The position numbers and the translations under genes were made by a program. The notes below the pieces were generated by a model. It was not told where the DNA came from and made no database searches. It saw only the letters and a program-made list of their open reading frames with translations. A stretch of 64,000 bases of DNA from positions 22,189,236-22,253,235 of the forward strand of contig CM043801.1 of the NCBI GenBank assembly GCA_023974075.1. Direction: 5' to 3'. Each line of letters opens with the position of its first letter. Position 1 is the first letter of the stretch. This DNA is from Chaenocephalus aceratus. Lineage: Eukaryota; Chordata; Actinopteri; Perciformes; Channichthyidae. Shown here in pieces: positions 1 through 13,830 of the stretch.

Positions 1-731
1 TGACGGAAGAAAATCGGTTATAGCGTAGTAACGTTGCTTCCTGATTTTCCGGCCGCGGCTTTACTAGAACGTTTTTTTTCTTCTGTTACTTTAATATCAA
101 ATCGGTTGGTGACGCAGAGATCAGGGAACAGACGTGACAGCGGCACAGCAACACCAAACACGGAGCAGTCTGCTTTATCCACCAACACAAGAACACCAGT
201 CCAGAACCAACAGCAGAAGGACCCGCTCTGAATCACTCCGTGTCGCTGCGGCTCAGAGACACAGGGATTTATGTTTTTCAAAAATAATCGCGTTACAATC
301 ATGTCAGGTTTTTGGTGGATTTAATTAAGTCTTGGATTGCAGAGTATGAATATCCTCTAGCAATTTTTAGACGATACGTGTGTAAAGTTTGTGAAGGCAG
401 GAGGAAAAAAGCTTCCGCAAAGCACCGTCTCCTCTCCGTTCCTCCAAACCCCGCCCTGAAAATAATGAGTGACAGGCTGATAGTGACCCGATAGAAACTT
501 TATTATTCACTTAAACACTGAGATATAATGAAGCCAACTTAATCTCATACATTCATGGGATTCATGTAACAGTAAGACAGAGAATGTAAGTGTGCACCCA
601 CATGCAGTATTTTTGTTTGTATATGCTATTGTAAATACTCCTGTTGTCTGCTGTGTTCAGACTCAAGTCCTGTGTGTGATGCCACATTCAGGGCATTCAG
701 TGTCCTTTCTTTAACAGAAGTGTGTGTGTAT

Positions 732-768
<37 letters not shown>

Positions 769-885
769 TGTATTTTTGCGTTTGTGTGTATTGTGTTTGT
801 TTGCCGGGGAAAACCCTCACGAGAAACACCGGCTGTTGTTATGCCTGCTGTGACGTTAAATTACTCCGTTCTCCGCTTGTAATTA
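1..885. other. Non-coding flank; CpG-containing at its left edge
   Basis: No supportable gene. The first ~330 bp hold clustered CpGs (for example TTCCGGCCGCGGC), which might be the edge of a promoter or repeat lying mostly outside the window. A (GT)n run occupies 734-765. Confidence 0.3.
734..765. repeat. (GT)n microsatellite
   Basis: About 16 uninterrupted GT units. Confidence 0.95.
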
Positions 886-889
886 TGCC

Positions 890-1213
890 GTTACAAGCTT
901 CAAAGTTATATTTATCATCTGAATTTGCCGAAACAAGTTTAATATTCTGAAAGCCAAGACTTTGTTTAATTTAAATCAGATGAAAACAAACTGTAACGGA
1001 CCCTGCCGTGTTATCTATGATTACTATACTCTTACGTTCATAATTTCAGCCGGAGGGAGGGGGGGCGGCGCTGCTGGAAGAGCAGATTGCAGTAAGAGGT
1101 GCTTGTCTTCGTCCCTTTACAAGCTTCAAAAATATATTTATCGTGTGATTTTGGAAATAAAAGTTTCATATTCTGAAAGCCAAGACTTTGTTTGTTTAAA
1201 ATCAAACAAAACA
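890..1213. repeat. Diverged direct duplication, two ~100 bp copies
   Basis: Copy A (about 890-985) and copy B (about 1115-1213) share TTACAAGCTTCAAA, TATATTTATC and ATATTCTGAAAGCCAAGACT in the same order, offset by ~226 bp with scattered differences. The ~130 bp between them is unrelated. Confidence 0.75.
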
Positions 1214-1559
1214 CCCGAACCGTGAAAAAAATTGTTTTTTACGTAAATCCACGTTTATTCTGAAATGAGCCGTTGCGACTTCCGACTGATTTCGACAGAG
1301 CGGGTCACATATTCATTCAGACAAACATCGATGAGACAGTTAATTAATGTACTTATTGCAGCAGTCTTCATAGATTTGGTACCCCTGCTGGTCTAAGAGT
1401 GAAACAAACCCATTCATTTTTCAGTTAAAATTCATTACATTATGTCTGCCACTTTATATATTTATATGTAAGGCTTTACTGATGTGCCACAATAATATCA
1501 CCTAATGTTATTGAGTTAAAATATCAATATTGTGGCTTTCCAAGTTAACATTGATTGAT

Positions 1560-1653
1560 ATGACTGTGATTAAATCAGCAAATACTTCTGCCAGGGGATG
1601 CCACCCCTCAAAATCTCCTGCCACCTCATGAATATGTGTCTAGATCCGCCCCT
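1560..1653. mobile_element. DNA transposon end, solo terminus
   Basis: The segment ends ATGTGTCTAGATCCGCCCCTG, whose reverse complement CAGGGGCGGATCTAGACAC resembles hAT-type teleost termini. The adjacent CCAGGGGATGCCACCCCTC is a typical subterminal sequence. I did not find the partner terminus in the first 1.6 kb. Confidence 0.35.
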
Positions 1654-3970
1654 GCAAGTCTATAATCAAATTATATATATCATTATATAGAATTACTTTT
1701 TTTATTTGCACATCCAACGGATTGTTTTCCAGATACTCTGACGGGTTCACATTATTACACATTCTGTGTTTTCTGGGTTTACTCACCTCCTTTCCTCTGA
1801 ACATATTTCTTTCATTCCATTCAACCATAACTGCGTACTTGACACTATCCGCGGACTTCACCGTTGCCAGATGCACTCGGCCTGTTTTAAACATAAAAAC
1901 GTCACCGTCAAGCTTTGTTAACAACATACAGCGTTATTATTTGGGTAAAAATAGTAGGGTAAAAGTTTCTTTTTAAAACAACAGCAGCTCACCATCACTG
2001 CGGATGATTTTTACAGAGAGTCCAACAAGAAGTCTGGACAGGCTGGTTTCCATTGTAGCTCTTTTTTCTGTGCAGACAAATCAGAGTGCAGGTAACGTTA
2101 GCTTTTGAGAAATTAGCTAACTGATGCTACCTAGCAGGTATGTAGAAATCACTGCAAAACTACGGTCTTCGACAAATTAATGCATACCACCCCATACGGT
2201 AATATTCGATGATAGTACTGTCTTTAGTCATTCGTTCGTTTATCTTATATTACCAACAAACGTAAAAAAGATTCTTACCTAAAGCGTCAACGCCTGGTCA
2301 ACGCCGCCAAACTTTCAAACTGGTGTTGCTTTCGGGTATTTGTTAGCTGATTGGTCGTCGCTCTTCTTCTATGGCTGTATGTTTTTCAAACTCAAAATCC
2401 AAATTGGCGTTATACTGCCACCACCTGGACTAGCAAGGAATGACATCTGCAATGAAATGGAACAAGAAAATCACAAATTGAAAGTTTCTTGATCTCCACC
2501 TTCAATGCAAACTTCTGAAGGGTGGAAGTAACTAAATCTGGAGGTGATTACAAATGTAAATTGAACGATTGAGCGTTACATTTGATCTTTTATTTGAAAC
2601 AATGTCTCTCTGATATCAACTCGCCTGTGTTACTGTCTTCTGTCATCAATTCATCATTTGCAAAACCAAAGTGACATTTATAGTTTATCCTAAGCAGTTT
2701 TTTGTACTCATGGTTCATGGCTTTTGATTGATATTCTGTGTAAACGATACATCTCAGTTTGGTGCTGTTGACACTTGACAGCATCCCATTGATAATACGA
2801 GCAAGCAACACTGTTTTATATACAACATTCAAACCAATCTAATTTGTATTCACAAAGGAATTATTTTTATTATTAATGATGAGTATTCCAATTACTTGCA
2901 ATTTATTTTCAAATATTTTTCATCAAAACTGTCAATGATGTGTTTTGATTGACTAAGTATATATTATTACAAATATTAAATAAACTTTAATCAAACAAAC
3001 TTACATTAATCAAATCGTTAAAATATGTATTGCTCTTTTTTTTTTATTTCACACGTGTTTTATCCCTCTTATTTTAATTTCACATTATGATTTAATCTCC
3101 TCCATTTGTATCCATTAATTGTTGTTACTTTTAATCCTCATACAAACTACAGTAGGCATACACATTGTATAGGTTTATATTTAGGCCCATCAGAAATCAA
3201 TCTGTTTTCACTGATTGTCACTGAGGAGGACAATGTTGGAAATCGGTTAGCAGGACTGTTGTCATTTACACAGTAACACTCTGCTGCTTCCTGATCAGTC
3301 CACAGTTATGGCCATTACATTCCCCTAAACACTGATCTATTTAGCCTACTGCATTTCATCCATGTGACCACAGGATTCCTGTGTTTGTCCACATGGTCCC
3401 TCTCTTCCCACACCCATTGCAAACCAGGCACAGCAGATCAGTCCCCCATCATGACATCAACAATCAGGGACAGCTGGAGAATGACCCATAATGCAGTTCA
3501 GATTTGCCTTCAGCGTGGGAGGCTTCCCATTTTCCTCTTTTCTTTTTGCCCCCACTCCTGTGCCCACACCCACTCAGCCTCCAAACCTTCTAACTATACA
3601 CAAGCTGGACTTATGTATACACATTCCCCGCAAGCGAACACTGACACATGACAAATCAAAGGTCTAATAAACAGCTTGTGCTGAACAATTTTCCCCCCAC
3701 CACCAAAGGATGAAAAATAAACAAATCCCTGTCGGTTTGGCCCAGCCAGGCCATTTGGTAGGTCTGTCTGTGGATGACTGGGTGGCCCAGGGCTGCTCGG
3801 TGTGAGGCCTGGGATGGAGCCACAACTGTTTCCTGTGAGCAGCCCAACCCCCAGAACTTCTCCACAACTGGCTTAGTGGGTGGTATTCCCCTCCTCCTTC
3901 TTTTCCTCAAATCCCCCAAACTCCTACACCCTCCTCTCCAAGTGCTCCTCCCTCATTTTTCTCCCCCTCC

Positions 3971-4002
3971 AGTCAGTCAGTCAGTCAGTCAGTCAGTCAG
4001 TC
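3971..4002. repeat. (AGTC)8 microsatellite
   Basis: Eight perfect AGTC units. Confidence 0.95.
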
Positions 4003-4485
4003 CGTCCACTCCGGTCCACTCTCACAGCTTCAGTTCGAGGCTAAACACTTCCTCAGTGGCCTTGAGTGGATGAAGAAGGCTAAACACGTTTTTTTACTTC
4101 TGTGTGTGTATACTTGGTCCTGTCGGCTTGTTTTTTGTTACATGTGTGTCAGCTCTATTATGACATTAATTGTAATGTTTGAAATGACACCATATGTGCG
4201 CCTGATCAAAGTAAACCTTTAGCATTTACCTCAAATAATTAAAATATCGATTAATGATGTGAAATAATCAAAACTTAAGTACAATTTTAGTTACACCTGG
4301 AGTAAATCCACAAGCTACCCTGCAGCATACAAAGTAATTAAAACTGCACCTTTACCAGCTTTGATAAACACATTAATGCATCAATAATTATAATCAAAAC
4401 ATACAATATTATTCTGGAATGGGCTGATCTGCATCAGTACTTTTGGTACCTTAAATATATTTTGATTCTGATACCTTTCTACGAC

Positions 4486-4600
4486 ATTACATTACATGTT
4501 ACTTGTTAGACGCTTTTATCCAAAGCGACTTATATACTCAATACTGTGGGCAATCCCCACAGGAGCAATTTGGGGTGAACATTTGATAATTACAAATAAC
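4486..4600 (-). mobile_element. L2-tail / SINE fragment
   Basis: CATTACATTACATG followed by TTAGACGCTTTTATCCAAAGCG is the reverse complement of an L2 3' tail, as at 7757-7797. It continues into GGGCAATCCCCACAGGAGCAATTTGGGGTG, a sequence common in teleost L2-mobilised repeats. Short and diverged. Confidence 0.6.
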
Positions 4601-6611
4601 ATATGAACATTTTCTCAATTGTTGTCAAAGTAACACATCCCTTGCCAAGCTTTTAATATAATGTTTTTCACTTTTAGATCTTTCTTTGAAATCATCTAAT
4701 GCTATCTAGGAGTAAAACTCAAACTTCCCGTTTTAAATTATAGTCTACAAAGAGGGAAATTAAACAGCTGTGGGTGTCTGCCTCCTTAAATGTTGTTATG
4801 ATACTTTGAACCTCTATGGTATTTGAATTAATGTAATTACTCATGATATTTGTATTGGTTTCAAGTTAGTCATTTAAGTGTTTCCATGTGAATGTCTGTC
4901 TCTGGTAAATCAATATCACATCTGAGTATTCTGGTGGTTTTTATTTTATCACAACGCGAAGGCCAGGTCACAGATTATAATCATCCATTTCAGCTGATCT
5001 GTACACGGAGCCTCACTGCTCCACCATGCTGTGTGGATATTGCAGTCATGGAAAGCACAATCTTGAAGTGCCTGTTTCTCAGTCTGGAGGGTGGGTAGTT
5101 GTTGTGGTTGATTAGAGGAAGAAGGGGTCTTGTATCTGTTGGCCCTGAGTCTGTTTAGCTGCTCCCCTTTTTCCATCTGTCCAAAAGCATATTTTCTCAG
5201 TGTATAGAAAATTGGCAGAGGCCATGGCTCTGTTCCCCTATACAGACTAAATAAACACACATGCACACAGTTTGTGAGCTGAGCACACTAACAAACCACC
5301 CAGGAAGGTTGACAGTCTAGAGGAGCGGTGAGAGGAACAAAGAAGGAAAGATAATAAGAAGAGTATTGAACTACTCATTATTCTACTTTCCTGTGACATT
5401 TTTGTTTTGTTTTGATCAGAGTAAATTCTTCGAAAGGACATAATTATTTGACAAACATAGCAAGTGATATCCATGTAGTGTGCGTCGGTAGAATGGCTTC
5501 AGTACTTAAAAAGGGTTAGACCTGTGCCAGCATTAGTCATTTTGGCTCATGGACCACCTCTATTTCTGAATTAAATTAAAGAAAGAACACATACTAATGT
5601 TTAATTTCTTTCTACTGATTTTTTCATTCAAAAGCATTTTCTATCAAACATTTAACATCTAATTAAAGGAAAACCTTCCAAACAATATTAGTTTATTTGT
5701 AGCATTATACAACATGGCCAGCAGAGAGCAATATAGCTACAAACAGAAAGACCAGCATACAGGCCTCATACAACACTAAAACATTGGATGTAGGAAAAAA
5801 TAATACACCAATTAGGCCGATATTACAATATAACCTTTACACGTTTTTTATAATGTCAACCAGTTGATGGTCTGGTGTGATTAATGGTTGCATAACTGAA
5901 CTTACTGTGTGTCCGACATTGCTAGAGCGGGGATTTAAAAACTTCTCTAGCCTGGAGCCAAACTGAGCAAATAGTGAGTGAGTCTGGAACATTCACTCAT
6001 TAAAGCATATTAGTATTCTTGGCATGTGGGGATCTAATGAAACATGCCAGTGACCCATTTTGTTTCCCGGACCATCATTAGGGAAAAGTTAGTACAAGCT
6101 TACTCTTCAAACACAACATTACAAGCAGAGAAATCCACATACCGGATTCCAGTTTACCCAGCTGGCACATTTTTATTTGTTTCTTCATAGCTTTGTTTAT
6201 TTATTTGGTCTCTGCAGTATAGAATAGTGCATACATCTGAGTCTACAGTGCAGGAATGCCTTGTCTGTCCACAGGTTAGTTACCTATACAGTGCCACAAC
6301 ATTACTGATAGGGATCAGTTGAAGCTGTCATACCAACTTTTATTTGTGAGATTGTTAGAATAATTTTAGTGAAGCCAGAGAAGATTGTTTTTCAGGTAAT
6401 ACATTTCACGTAGAAGCTAATATGGCCGTATCAAGCACAACACATCTTATTTCACAAAACTAAGGCTTGATGCAGACTTACTGTTGAACAACCTCATCTG
6501 CCTGTTGGAGACCAAAACACTGTACTTAAGTGAATTTAAACAAACTTTTCAAAACACTTCCTTGTTGTCTTGCTATAAATCTTCCCCCTGTTGATCATTC
6601 AGCATGTATAT

Positions 6612-7797
6612 GTCAATTAACTACAGGGGTCCCTCAGGGCTCTGTTCTTGGTCCCCTCCTCTTCTCCCTGTACACAAACTCGCTCGGATCTGTCATTAGC
6701 CCGCATGGTTTTTCATACCACTGCTACGCTGACGACACCCAATTAATTCTGTCCTTTCCCCGCTCAGAGACCCAGGTCGTCGCACGCATCTCTGCTTGTT
6801 TAGCTGACATCTCTCAGTGGATGTCCGCTCATCATCTCAAGCTCAACCTTGACAAAACTGAACTGCTTTTCCTTCCGGGAAAAGATTGTCCCACTCTTGA
6901 CCTGACTATCAACATCGGCACCTCTGTTGTTTCCCCGACTCAGACTGCAAGGAATCTGGGTGTGATCCTAGATAACAACCTGTCCTTCACTGCAAACATC
7001 GCTGCTACAACCCGTTGCTGCAGATACACGCTTTACAACATCAGGAAGATACGTCCCCAGCTGACCCAGAAAGCGACCCAGCTTCTGGTCCAGGCTTTCG
7101 TCACCTCACGCCTAGACTACTGCAACTCCCTCCTGGCTAGTCTACCTGCATGTGCCATCCGACCTCTGCAGCTCATCCAGAATGCAGCGGCTCGTCTGGT
7201 CTTCAACCTTCCTAAATTTTCCCACACCACGCCGCTCCTCCGCTCCCTCCACTGGCTTCATTGGCTTCCGGTAACTGCTAGAATTCACTTCAAGACACTG
7301 GTACTTGCGTACCATGCTGCAAATGGATCTGGCCCTTCCTACATCCAGGACATGGTTAAACTGTACACCCCAGCGCGTGCTCTACGCTCTGCATCAGCCA
7401 AACGACTCGCTGCACCCTCGCTGCGAGGGGGACCCAAGTTCCCATCAGCAAAAACACGTGGGTTTGCTATCCTGGCTCCAAAATGGTGGAATGAGCTCCC
7501 CATTGACATCAGGATGGCAGAAAGCTTACACACCTTCCGGCGCAGACTGAAAACTCATCTCTTTCGACTCCACCTCGAGCGATAGAATTACTAACAAAGA
7601 ACTGCTAACAGAGCACTTATATACTAATAAAGGACTGGCTTATATATAGCCAGTTGAGTAGCACTTGAAATACTTGGCTCTATGAAACCTGATGTATTTA
7701 TATGATTCTGTTTTCTTCAAGGTTGTGTCTTCCTGGTCGAATGTACTTATTGTAAGTCACTTTGGATAAAAGCGTCAGCTAAATGCAATGTAATGTA
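6612..7797 (+). mobile_element. 5'-truncated L2-type non-LTR retrotransposon
   Basis: The 3' part of an L2-clade LINE: half of the reverse transcriptase, the C-terminal region, a ~210 bp 3' UTR and an end with a short TGTAA repeat (TGTAATGTAA). The 3' terminus contains CACTTTGGATAAAAGCGTCAGC, the stem used for reverse-transcription priming in fish L2 elements and borrowed by their SINEs. The 5' truncation is typical of incomplete reverse transcription, and the 5' border is approximate. Confidence 0.9.
6617..7585 (+). pseudogene. L2 ORF2 fragment: C-terminal half of reverse transcriptase
   Basis: An uninterrupted frame (open from a Met at 6530, but similarity starts near 6617) encodes [20 protein letters not shown], the catalytic YADD box (residues 66-69 counted from that Met), [34 protein letters not shown], and an end at [16 protein letters not shown] followed by TAG. 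The endonuclease domain and the N-terminal half of the RT are missing, so it cannot be autonomous. A tripeptide duplication HWLHWL occurs where most L2 copies read HWLPV. Absence of stops suggests a fairly young insertion. Confidence 0.88.
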
Positions 7798-8602
7798 AAA
7801 TGTCAGAGCTTTAGTCACCATCATTTCAAAAAAGCAATACGTATCTGCAGAAGTAACCAGAACTTTTGGAACCATTTACAAATTTGGCTACATCAAAACT
7901 GACATTTAGAGTGATGTAATCTGAGGTGTTTGAGAAATAATTAGACACATACAGTGGACATCACTTCTAGGGCAGTTTGAGGACATTAAGGTCTGGTGGG
8001 CTACAATATTGAATGCCATTATTGTTATTGCTTGACACCCACACACATGTTCAGTCACTGATTGCAGCCCCTGGTTTCTCTGTTTCTCCATTTGGTCAGC
8101 AACTAGTCCACAGGGCCATTCTGTCAGTCACAATTTCCCTCTTGGTCTTCATCAGTTTTCCATTTCATACCATAAAGCGTAAAAAAGGTTACTTCACTCC
8201 AAAAAACACGAAAGTAAGGTTTTCAGCTTGAAGCTGCATTTAAACACTTCTATTGAAACTTAAGTGACAAAATAAAATGTATCTCAAACTACTTTGTATT
8301 CATTGTGAAATAAGCAAATACGCCTATTCTTGGAATCAATCTGTTTTTTTAATGTATAAACCATAAAGATTGAGATTTTGCAGGCCTGCATACAACCGCT
8401 TTAAGGGAACACCAATTGAAACCACAAACCATGAATAGTGCAGAAATGTGTCAGTGTGCTTTTGAAATTAATCCTCAAAACCCACCAGTGTTTCTTTTTT
8501 CTTTGTATTGGACTCACCAGTGAAGACATGTGGACCCCAAAGTTCTCAAAGAAAAACTACACATACCCAGAGTTTTATAGCCTTCTCTGAAACCACAGCA
8601 AT

Positions 8603-8760
8603 GCACTGCAAAAAAAAATCATCTCATCAAGTACGTTTTGTCTGATATTAGGGGCCCAAAAGTCTTGTTTTTTCTTAGTCTTAGAAACAAAGCTGCCAGT
8701 TTGGTTAGATAAATGCAAAATGAGCCCTCAAACAGGAAAAATATATTCATGTTGAGGAAT
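8603..8760. mobile_element. Possible MITE remnant with CACTGCAAAAA terminus
   Basis: CACTGCAAAAAAAAATC followed by CATCAAGTACGTTTTGTCTG and AGTCTTGTTTTTTCTTAGTC resembles teleost hAT MITEs that begin with CACTGCAAAAA. The opposite end was not found. Confidence 0.3.
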
Positions 8761-9745
8761 TAAATCTTAGGGTCTGACTAATTTAGCCTGAATATAACAT
8801 ACATTGATGACAAAAACATTTCAGCTGCATGTTTTCAAGCAAAACTGCTTTACTCTTTATAAATAATTAGCTGTTTCTTAAGAAAGCAGCCACAGCCTTT
8901 ATTTTGAGACATTGGAAGATTAATATTCAGTATGAACAAAAGAGCTAAACTGGCATTAAAAAAAGTCTTTAAAAAGTCAAACTTTATGAACAAAAACGAC
9001 AGAAATAAACCACAGCGCTGGCCACACTGTGAGTTCTGAAGTGCGGTTAAAAAACACCACAGAAAACATTGGATTATCCTCAAAGCCACCCTCATTAAAA
9101 ATAAAAGATTGAAAATAGAAATCTTGCAAATTACCACTTAAACCTCACTATCAGTTTGGTGTTGTGTATCAAATGTGTTGTGATTTACTTTATAAAGAGG
9201 ACCTGTTAGCTAAGAGCCCATACTCTAATAAGCTACCCTCACTGAAGTGCTGGTTTTATTGTCTGTGCTCCCCAAATGTGTTAATGTCATTGTTTGCCTT
9301 TCCCATTGCATAGACAATTATTTGGCAGACCCTGTGACAAACGATATTGAAAAACCACACAAATGCATGGTGTCAATTATAGTTTATCCTCTGGTTTGCC
9401 TAACTTGCTTTCGACTCAGGCTCTGCCTTATTGCTCCCCAGCCTGCGCCAGTCCTCCTCCTCTCCCTCCTCTCCTCTTCACCACATGAAATGGCTGCCTG
9501 TGCCAGCCTAGCGCTGCCGCTGAGCCTTCATTAGCTTTTACTACCCCACTTGGATGTGTTTAGCTTTGCTCTCTTTCTTTGCCTCTATGTATGTCTGACT
9601 GTGTGTGTGTGTGTCTCACCCTCTGTATGTGTCTGTGTCTGCATATGTTTAATTACCAACCCCCGCCCTCCCTTTGGAGTATCCCTCAATGCCATGCCAC
9701 CATATCATTACACTGTGGCTACAATTTAAACTTCAGTCACACACA

Positions 9746-9755
<10 letters not shown>

Positions 9756-9841
<86 letters not shown>

Positions 9842-9848
9842 TGCACGC

Positions 9849-9921
<73 letters not shown>
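9756..9921. repeat. (CA)n microsatellite, interrupted
   Basis: CA array broken near 9834-9862 by a CG-containing patch (GTGCGCATGCACGCACACG). Confidence 0.95.
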
Positions 9922-9923
<2 letters not shown>

Positions 9924-10385
9924 AAGAGGAGACAGTGGGGTTCTGTAGAGCGCTGCTTTGCTCCTTTATTCTCCCCTAAAATGGAGTTCTCAAATGGAAA
10001 CACAATCATACAAAGAGACTGATGAGGACAAAAGGGGAGAACATGAAAATCACAATAAAAAATTCAATGCTGCTGAGGACTACAGCACAACGCATCATAA
10101 CTGATCCACAACTACGTCTGGTGTTCAAACTGTTATTGTTTGAACTAAACAAACCACTTATAAACACAAGGCCTCTGCCTTACGAGGCTCATATTTAGGC
10201 CCTTCTGTAAACAGCAAAGCACAGAATGAATCAATTAAAAGGGCATTACGCTGGTTCCTGTTTATTTAAAACATGTTTACACTATATGGGCCCTCCTGCC
10301 TGTCTGCATGATTGCGTGGAACTTCGTATCCCTCCTCCTCCTCTTTCTGCCACCCCCAATCGGCCCCGTCACGACCAAGGTATAT

Positions 10386-10388
<3 letters not shown>

Positions 10389-10449
<61 letters not shown>
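10389..10449. repeat. (CA)n microsatellite
   Basis: About 30 perfect CA units. Confidence 0.95.
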
Positions 10450-10450
<1 letters not shown>

Positions 10451-11783
10451 CGGATGGATTACAAACACATTTGTTATGTTGGAGAGCGTTTTCAATAAAT
10501 ATTGATCTCGTTCTTCCTCTGTTTCTGCAAGAGATGATTAGAAGAACTCGGTCGGAGCAACAATCTTGTGCAGTTTGCAATCACAGCAGGAACACGTATA
10601 AATACAGGCAGCGGCAGAGAAACTCAACTCTCAAAGGTGATTTCCATTTGACAGAAAAGGCCAGTGATGCAGGATGTAATTAGATATTTTGCTTGAGTAA
10701 AATTAGCAATGGTGTAAACATACTCTGCTACAAACAAAAGTCCTGCATTCAAAATGTATAAGCATCACAATATGGGCTACTCCAAGTACCAAAATGAAAA
10801 GTATGTTCAACAGCCCATTTAAGAATAATGTGTCTCATTGGATTAAAACTGTTGATGAAATTATGGAAAAAGCCTTAACGGTGCTATTCTCTACTATATA
10901 TACTGCGAGTTAACTTTAGAAACATCAGTGCAAAATATTTTGTTGTATGTAATGTTTAGTAGTCATTTGTGCTAGATAGGTGCGGCTTTGAGCAGACGAG
11001 ATCCATATATGGAACAGGCCATTTTGAGAGATTTCTTAGCCTGTTTGCTTTTTGTGGTTCAAGAAAATCATAAACAGAAGGGAAAATCATATTTCGTTGT
11101 CAAGCTTTTCTGAGACGATAAAATTGGTTAACCAATTGTTCGTGTTTTCTAAAAAGAATTGATCTTTCCTAAAATGTTGAATTATTGCTTTAATTTTATG
11201 TGATAGGCCTCATTTGGTAATAAGTCAACCCAACACATTAAAAACAAAGTAGGACACATGTATACACATGACATGGAGTCTTTACCTTTAGTGAAATGTG
11301 ATGTACAACCACATTTGAGCTATTAAACAAATTATTTTCCAAGTATAAGTTAAGAGAGAGAATTTTTAAGTGCTAAGACACTTGAAAATTAGATCACCTG
11401 GGGGGTTTGAAAGTTAATTAAAATTCCAGTTTTAAAACCAACTTCTGGATTAATGTGGCTTTAGGTCTCACACAAAGCAGCCAGGGGACATATCTCAGTT
11501 CTTGAGTAGTGTTGCTGCTAAAAAAAACATTCATATCTCTTTTTTAGTTATCACTGTATAGAGGCTAAGGAGAGAGTTATTCTATTGAAACAAAGCATTG
11601 CTTTGGATGTGGAGAGAAACAATCCCCAGTCCCCGGATTTGTGTGGTATGTCACCCTGAAGTCTGCTTTCTCACTGGCTTTACAGCTAATTCCCCCATTC
11701 TTCTCTGCTGCGCTTAGTGCAAAAGTACAAACACATACACCACCCCCTGCCTCACACAGACACGCATGCCAGTGCATGTTTTT

Positions 11784-11909
<126 letters not shown>

Positions 11910-13561
11910 TTCTTTACTAATCAGCCCTATTGAATTCCAGCAACAATGGGCGCTCATCCTCGGGCCACCCAAGCAGTGCACACACTCACACACACATGCA
12001 TACACACCAACACCAGCATCACCAGATCACAAGTTCACTCTTTGTTCCTTCATTGTGTTTTCCTTTCCTCCATTGATCTCACCTTCACACACAGGTCAGG
12101 AGTTGGCACTGGGAGATCGTGTTATCTGGACTATCAGCTGCTATCTGGGCCCACACACAGAAAGGAGAGAGCTCCATGTACCACGTTAACATCTTACATT
12201 ACTGTGTAGAAGCACAACATTAATGCCAAGTCGTATGTTCATGATTCCAAGCCATAATGCATAGACTAAGATATTCTATTATTGTTATTTTCAAATGACT
12301 TTGCAGGTGTATTGTATATTTGTTAAACTTTTTATTTGACTTCGCCTCTGTTGTTCATCCTACTTCCCCTCTTGAAAAACGTTACAGATTTTGTGTACAT
12401 CTCTGTCAAAAGATTATTTGAATTCAACAAATTTTTCCAGTTCTTTGATCCAAACTATAAACCTAAAAAGTATCTAAACATGGGGACAGCAGTTTAAATA
12501 TATTTATCTACTATTATTTTGTATTGATTATTTAATTATCAAGCAGTTTAAAATATAATATGGTGTTTTATTTTACCAAATCCTTTCACATGAGGGTCAG
12601 AATGAGTACAAACCCCCCAGGAGCTGGTTAGAGTGATGTCAGACTTCTGGTCTCTCCGTATTCATTACACCATGCTGTTGTCCCCACCCTGAATATCCTC
12701 TTCATAACCCAAACATAAAGAAAAGTTCAGCTCAACGCCATAAAACTGTAAAGCTATCTCTTGTTTCTTATCTGATATACCTCTATACAAGGCATAGTTC
12801 CTGCGGGAAACTCAAATAGACCAGAGTTTTCTATGTGTGTGTCTCTGTAAATCTATTGAAACCAGTCTGTGTCGTCACATTTGTTTCCGATTATTTCATT
12901 AATTTATTCTCCGGCATTTCGAAGAAAATGAATGGGTACTTTACATTGTTTATGTCTTGCCTTAGTGTACCCTTAAATTAAAATGTTTTAGTGTTGCAAC
13001 CACATAAAACAAATAAGTATTTTGATTCTGAAGATATGTTACAATGAGTTACTGATTAGCAAAACACCCCAGAATAATATTGCCCTTTGTGGGTGAAAAT
13101 ACATGTTTTCTCTCTGTGCTCTCCTAGGTTTCTTACATTCTCCTCTGCTACTTTTGAAAAAACCTTGTTCAAAGTGAACAATATTCTGAACATTAAATTA
13201 CCTTCTCTGCCTCCACCCATAACTAGAGAGCGTGTTTCCATTTTCTTGTGACTGGGCTCTGACATTAAATACAATATGTTCTCCCAGGTTGACAGCAATT
13301 AGGGGGCAAACTTTTTTAATTAATATTGAATCTCGTCAGCATGTTTACTCCTGTATGAACGTTGTGTTGTACTGTGAGCTTTCATGTGTGTGTGAGTGTG
13401 TATGAGGTTTGGTTTTAGCGGTGGACGTGCATGACAGTAACTTCAAAAGGCTGAGGTATCAGATTCAGACATGGGCTGCTTTGCTTGGGCTGACAAACGA
13501 GGAGCTGTTGTGTGAGAAGCGAAGGAATTTACAGCATCTACCTTTCATCTACACAGGTGGG

Positions 13562-13563
<2 letters not shown>

Positions 13564-13623
<60 letters not shown>

Positions 13624-13734
13624 AGGCGGCAAGGGTGGGTATGTGTGTTTGCCTTTGAGTATGTAGTTTGTTGTGTGTTTGAGTTTTTAAGAATGTGTAC
13701 TGCACATAAGCATAGTAGTGATTTTTGTGTGAAT

Positions 13735-13811
<77 letters not shown>

Positions 13812-13830
13812 TGAGTGAGTGAGTGAGTGT
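13564..13830. repeat. Paired (GT)n arrays with (GAGT)n end
   Basis: Two GT arrays (13564-13614 and 13736-13809) separated by ~120 bp of GT-rich sequence; the second runs into (GAGT)n at 13808-13830. Confidence 0.95.

Larger units (their letters stand above)
1654..6611. other. Intergenic DNA downstream of ptch2, no gene seen
   Basis: Mostly AT-rich single-copy-looking sequence. It holds a short (AGTC)8 array at 3971-4002 and the L2-tail fragment at 4486-4600. Open frames here are short and show no recognisable protein. Confidence 0.4.

Noticed and set aside
9579..10022. Open frames of repeating Thr-His or Cys-Val (also near 11.7, 13.6, 21.6, 29.0, 54.0, 60.0 and 62.3 kb)
   Set aside because: They are translations of (CA)n/(GT)n microsatellites, which have no stop codon in any frame; nothing outside the arrays resembles a protein.
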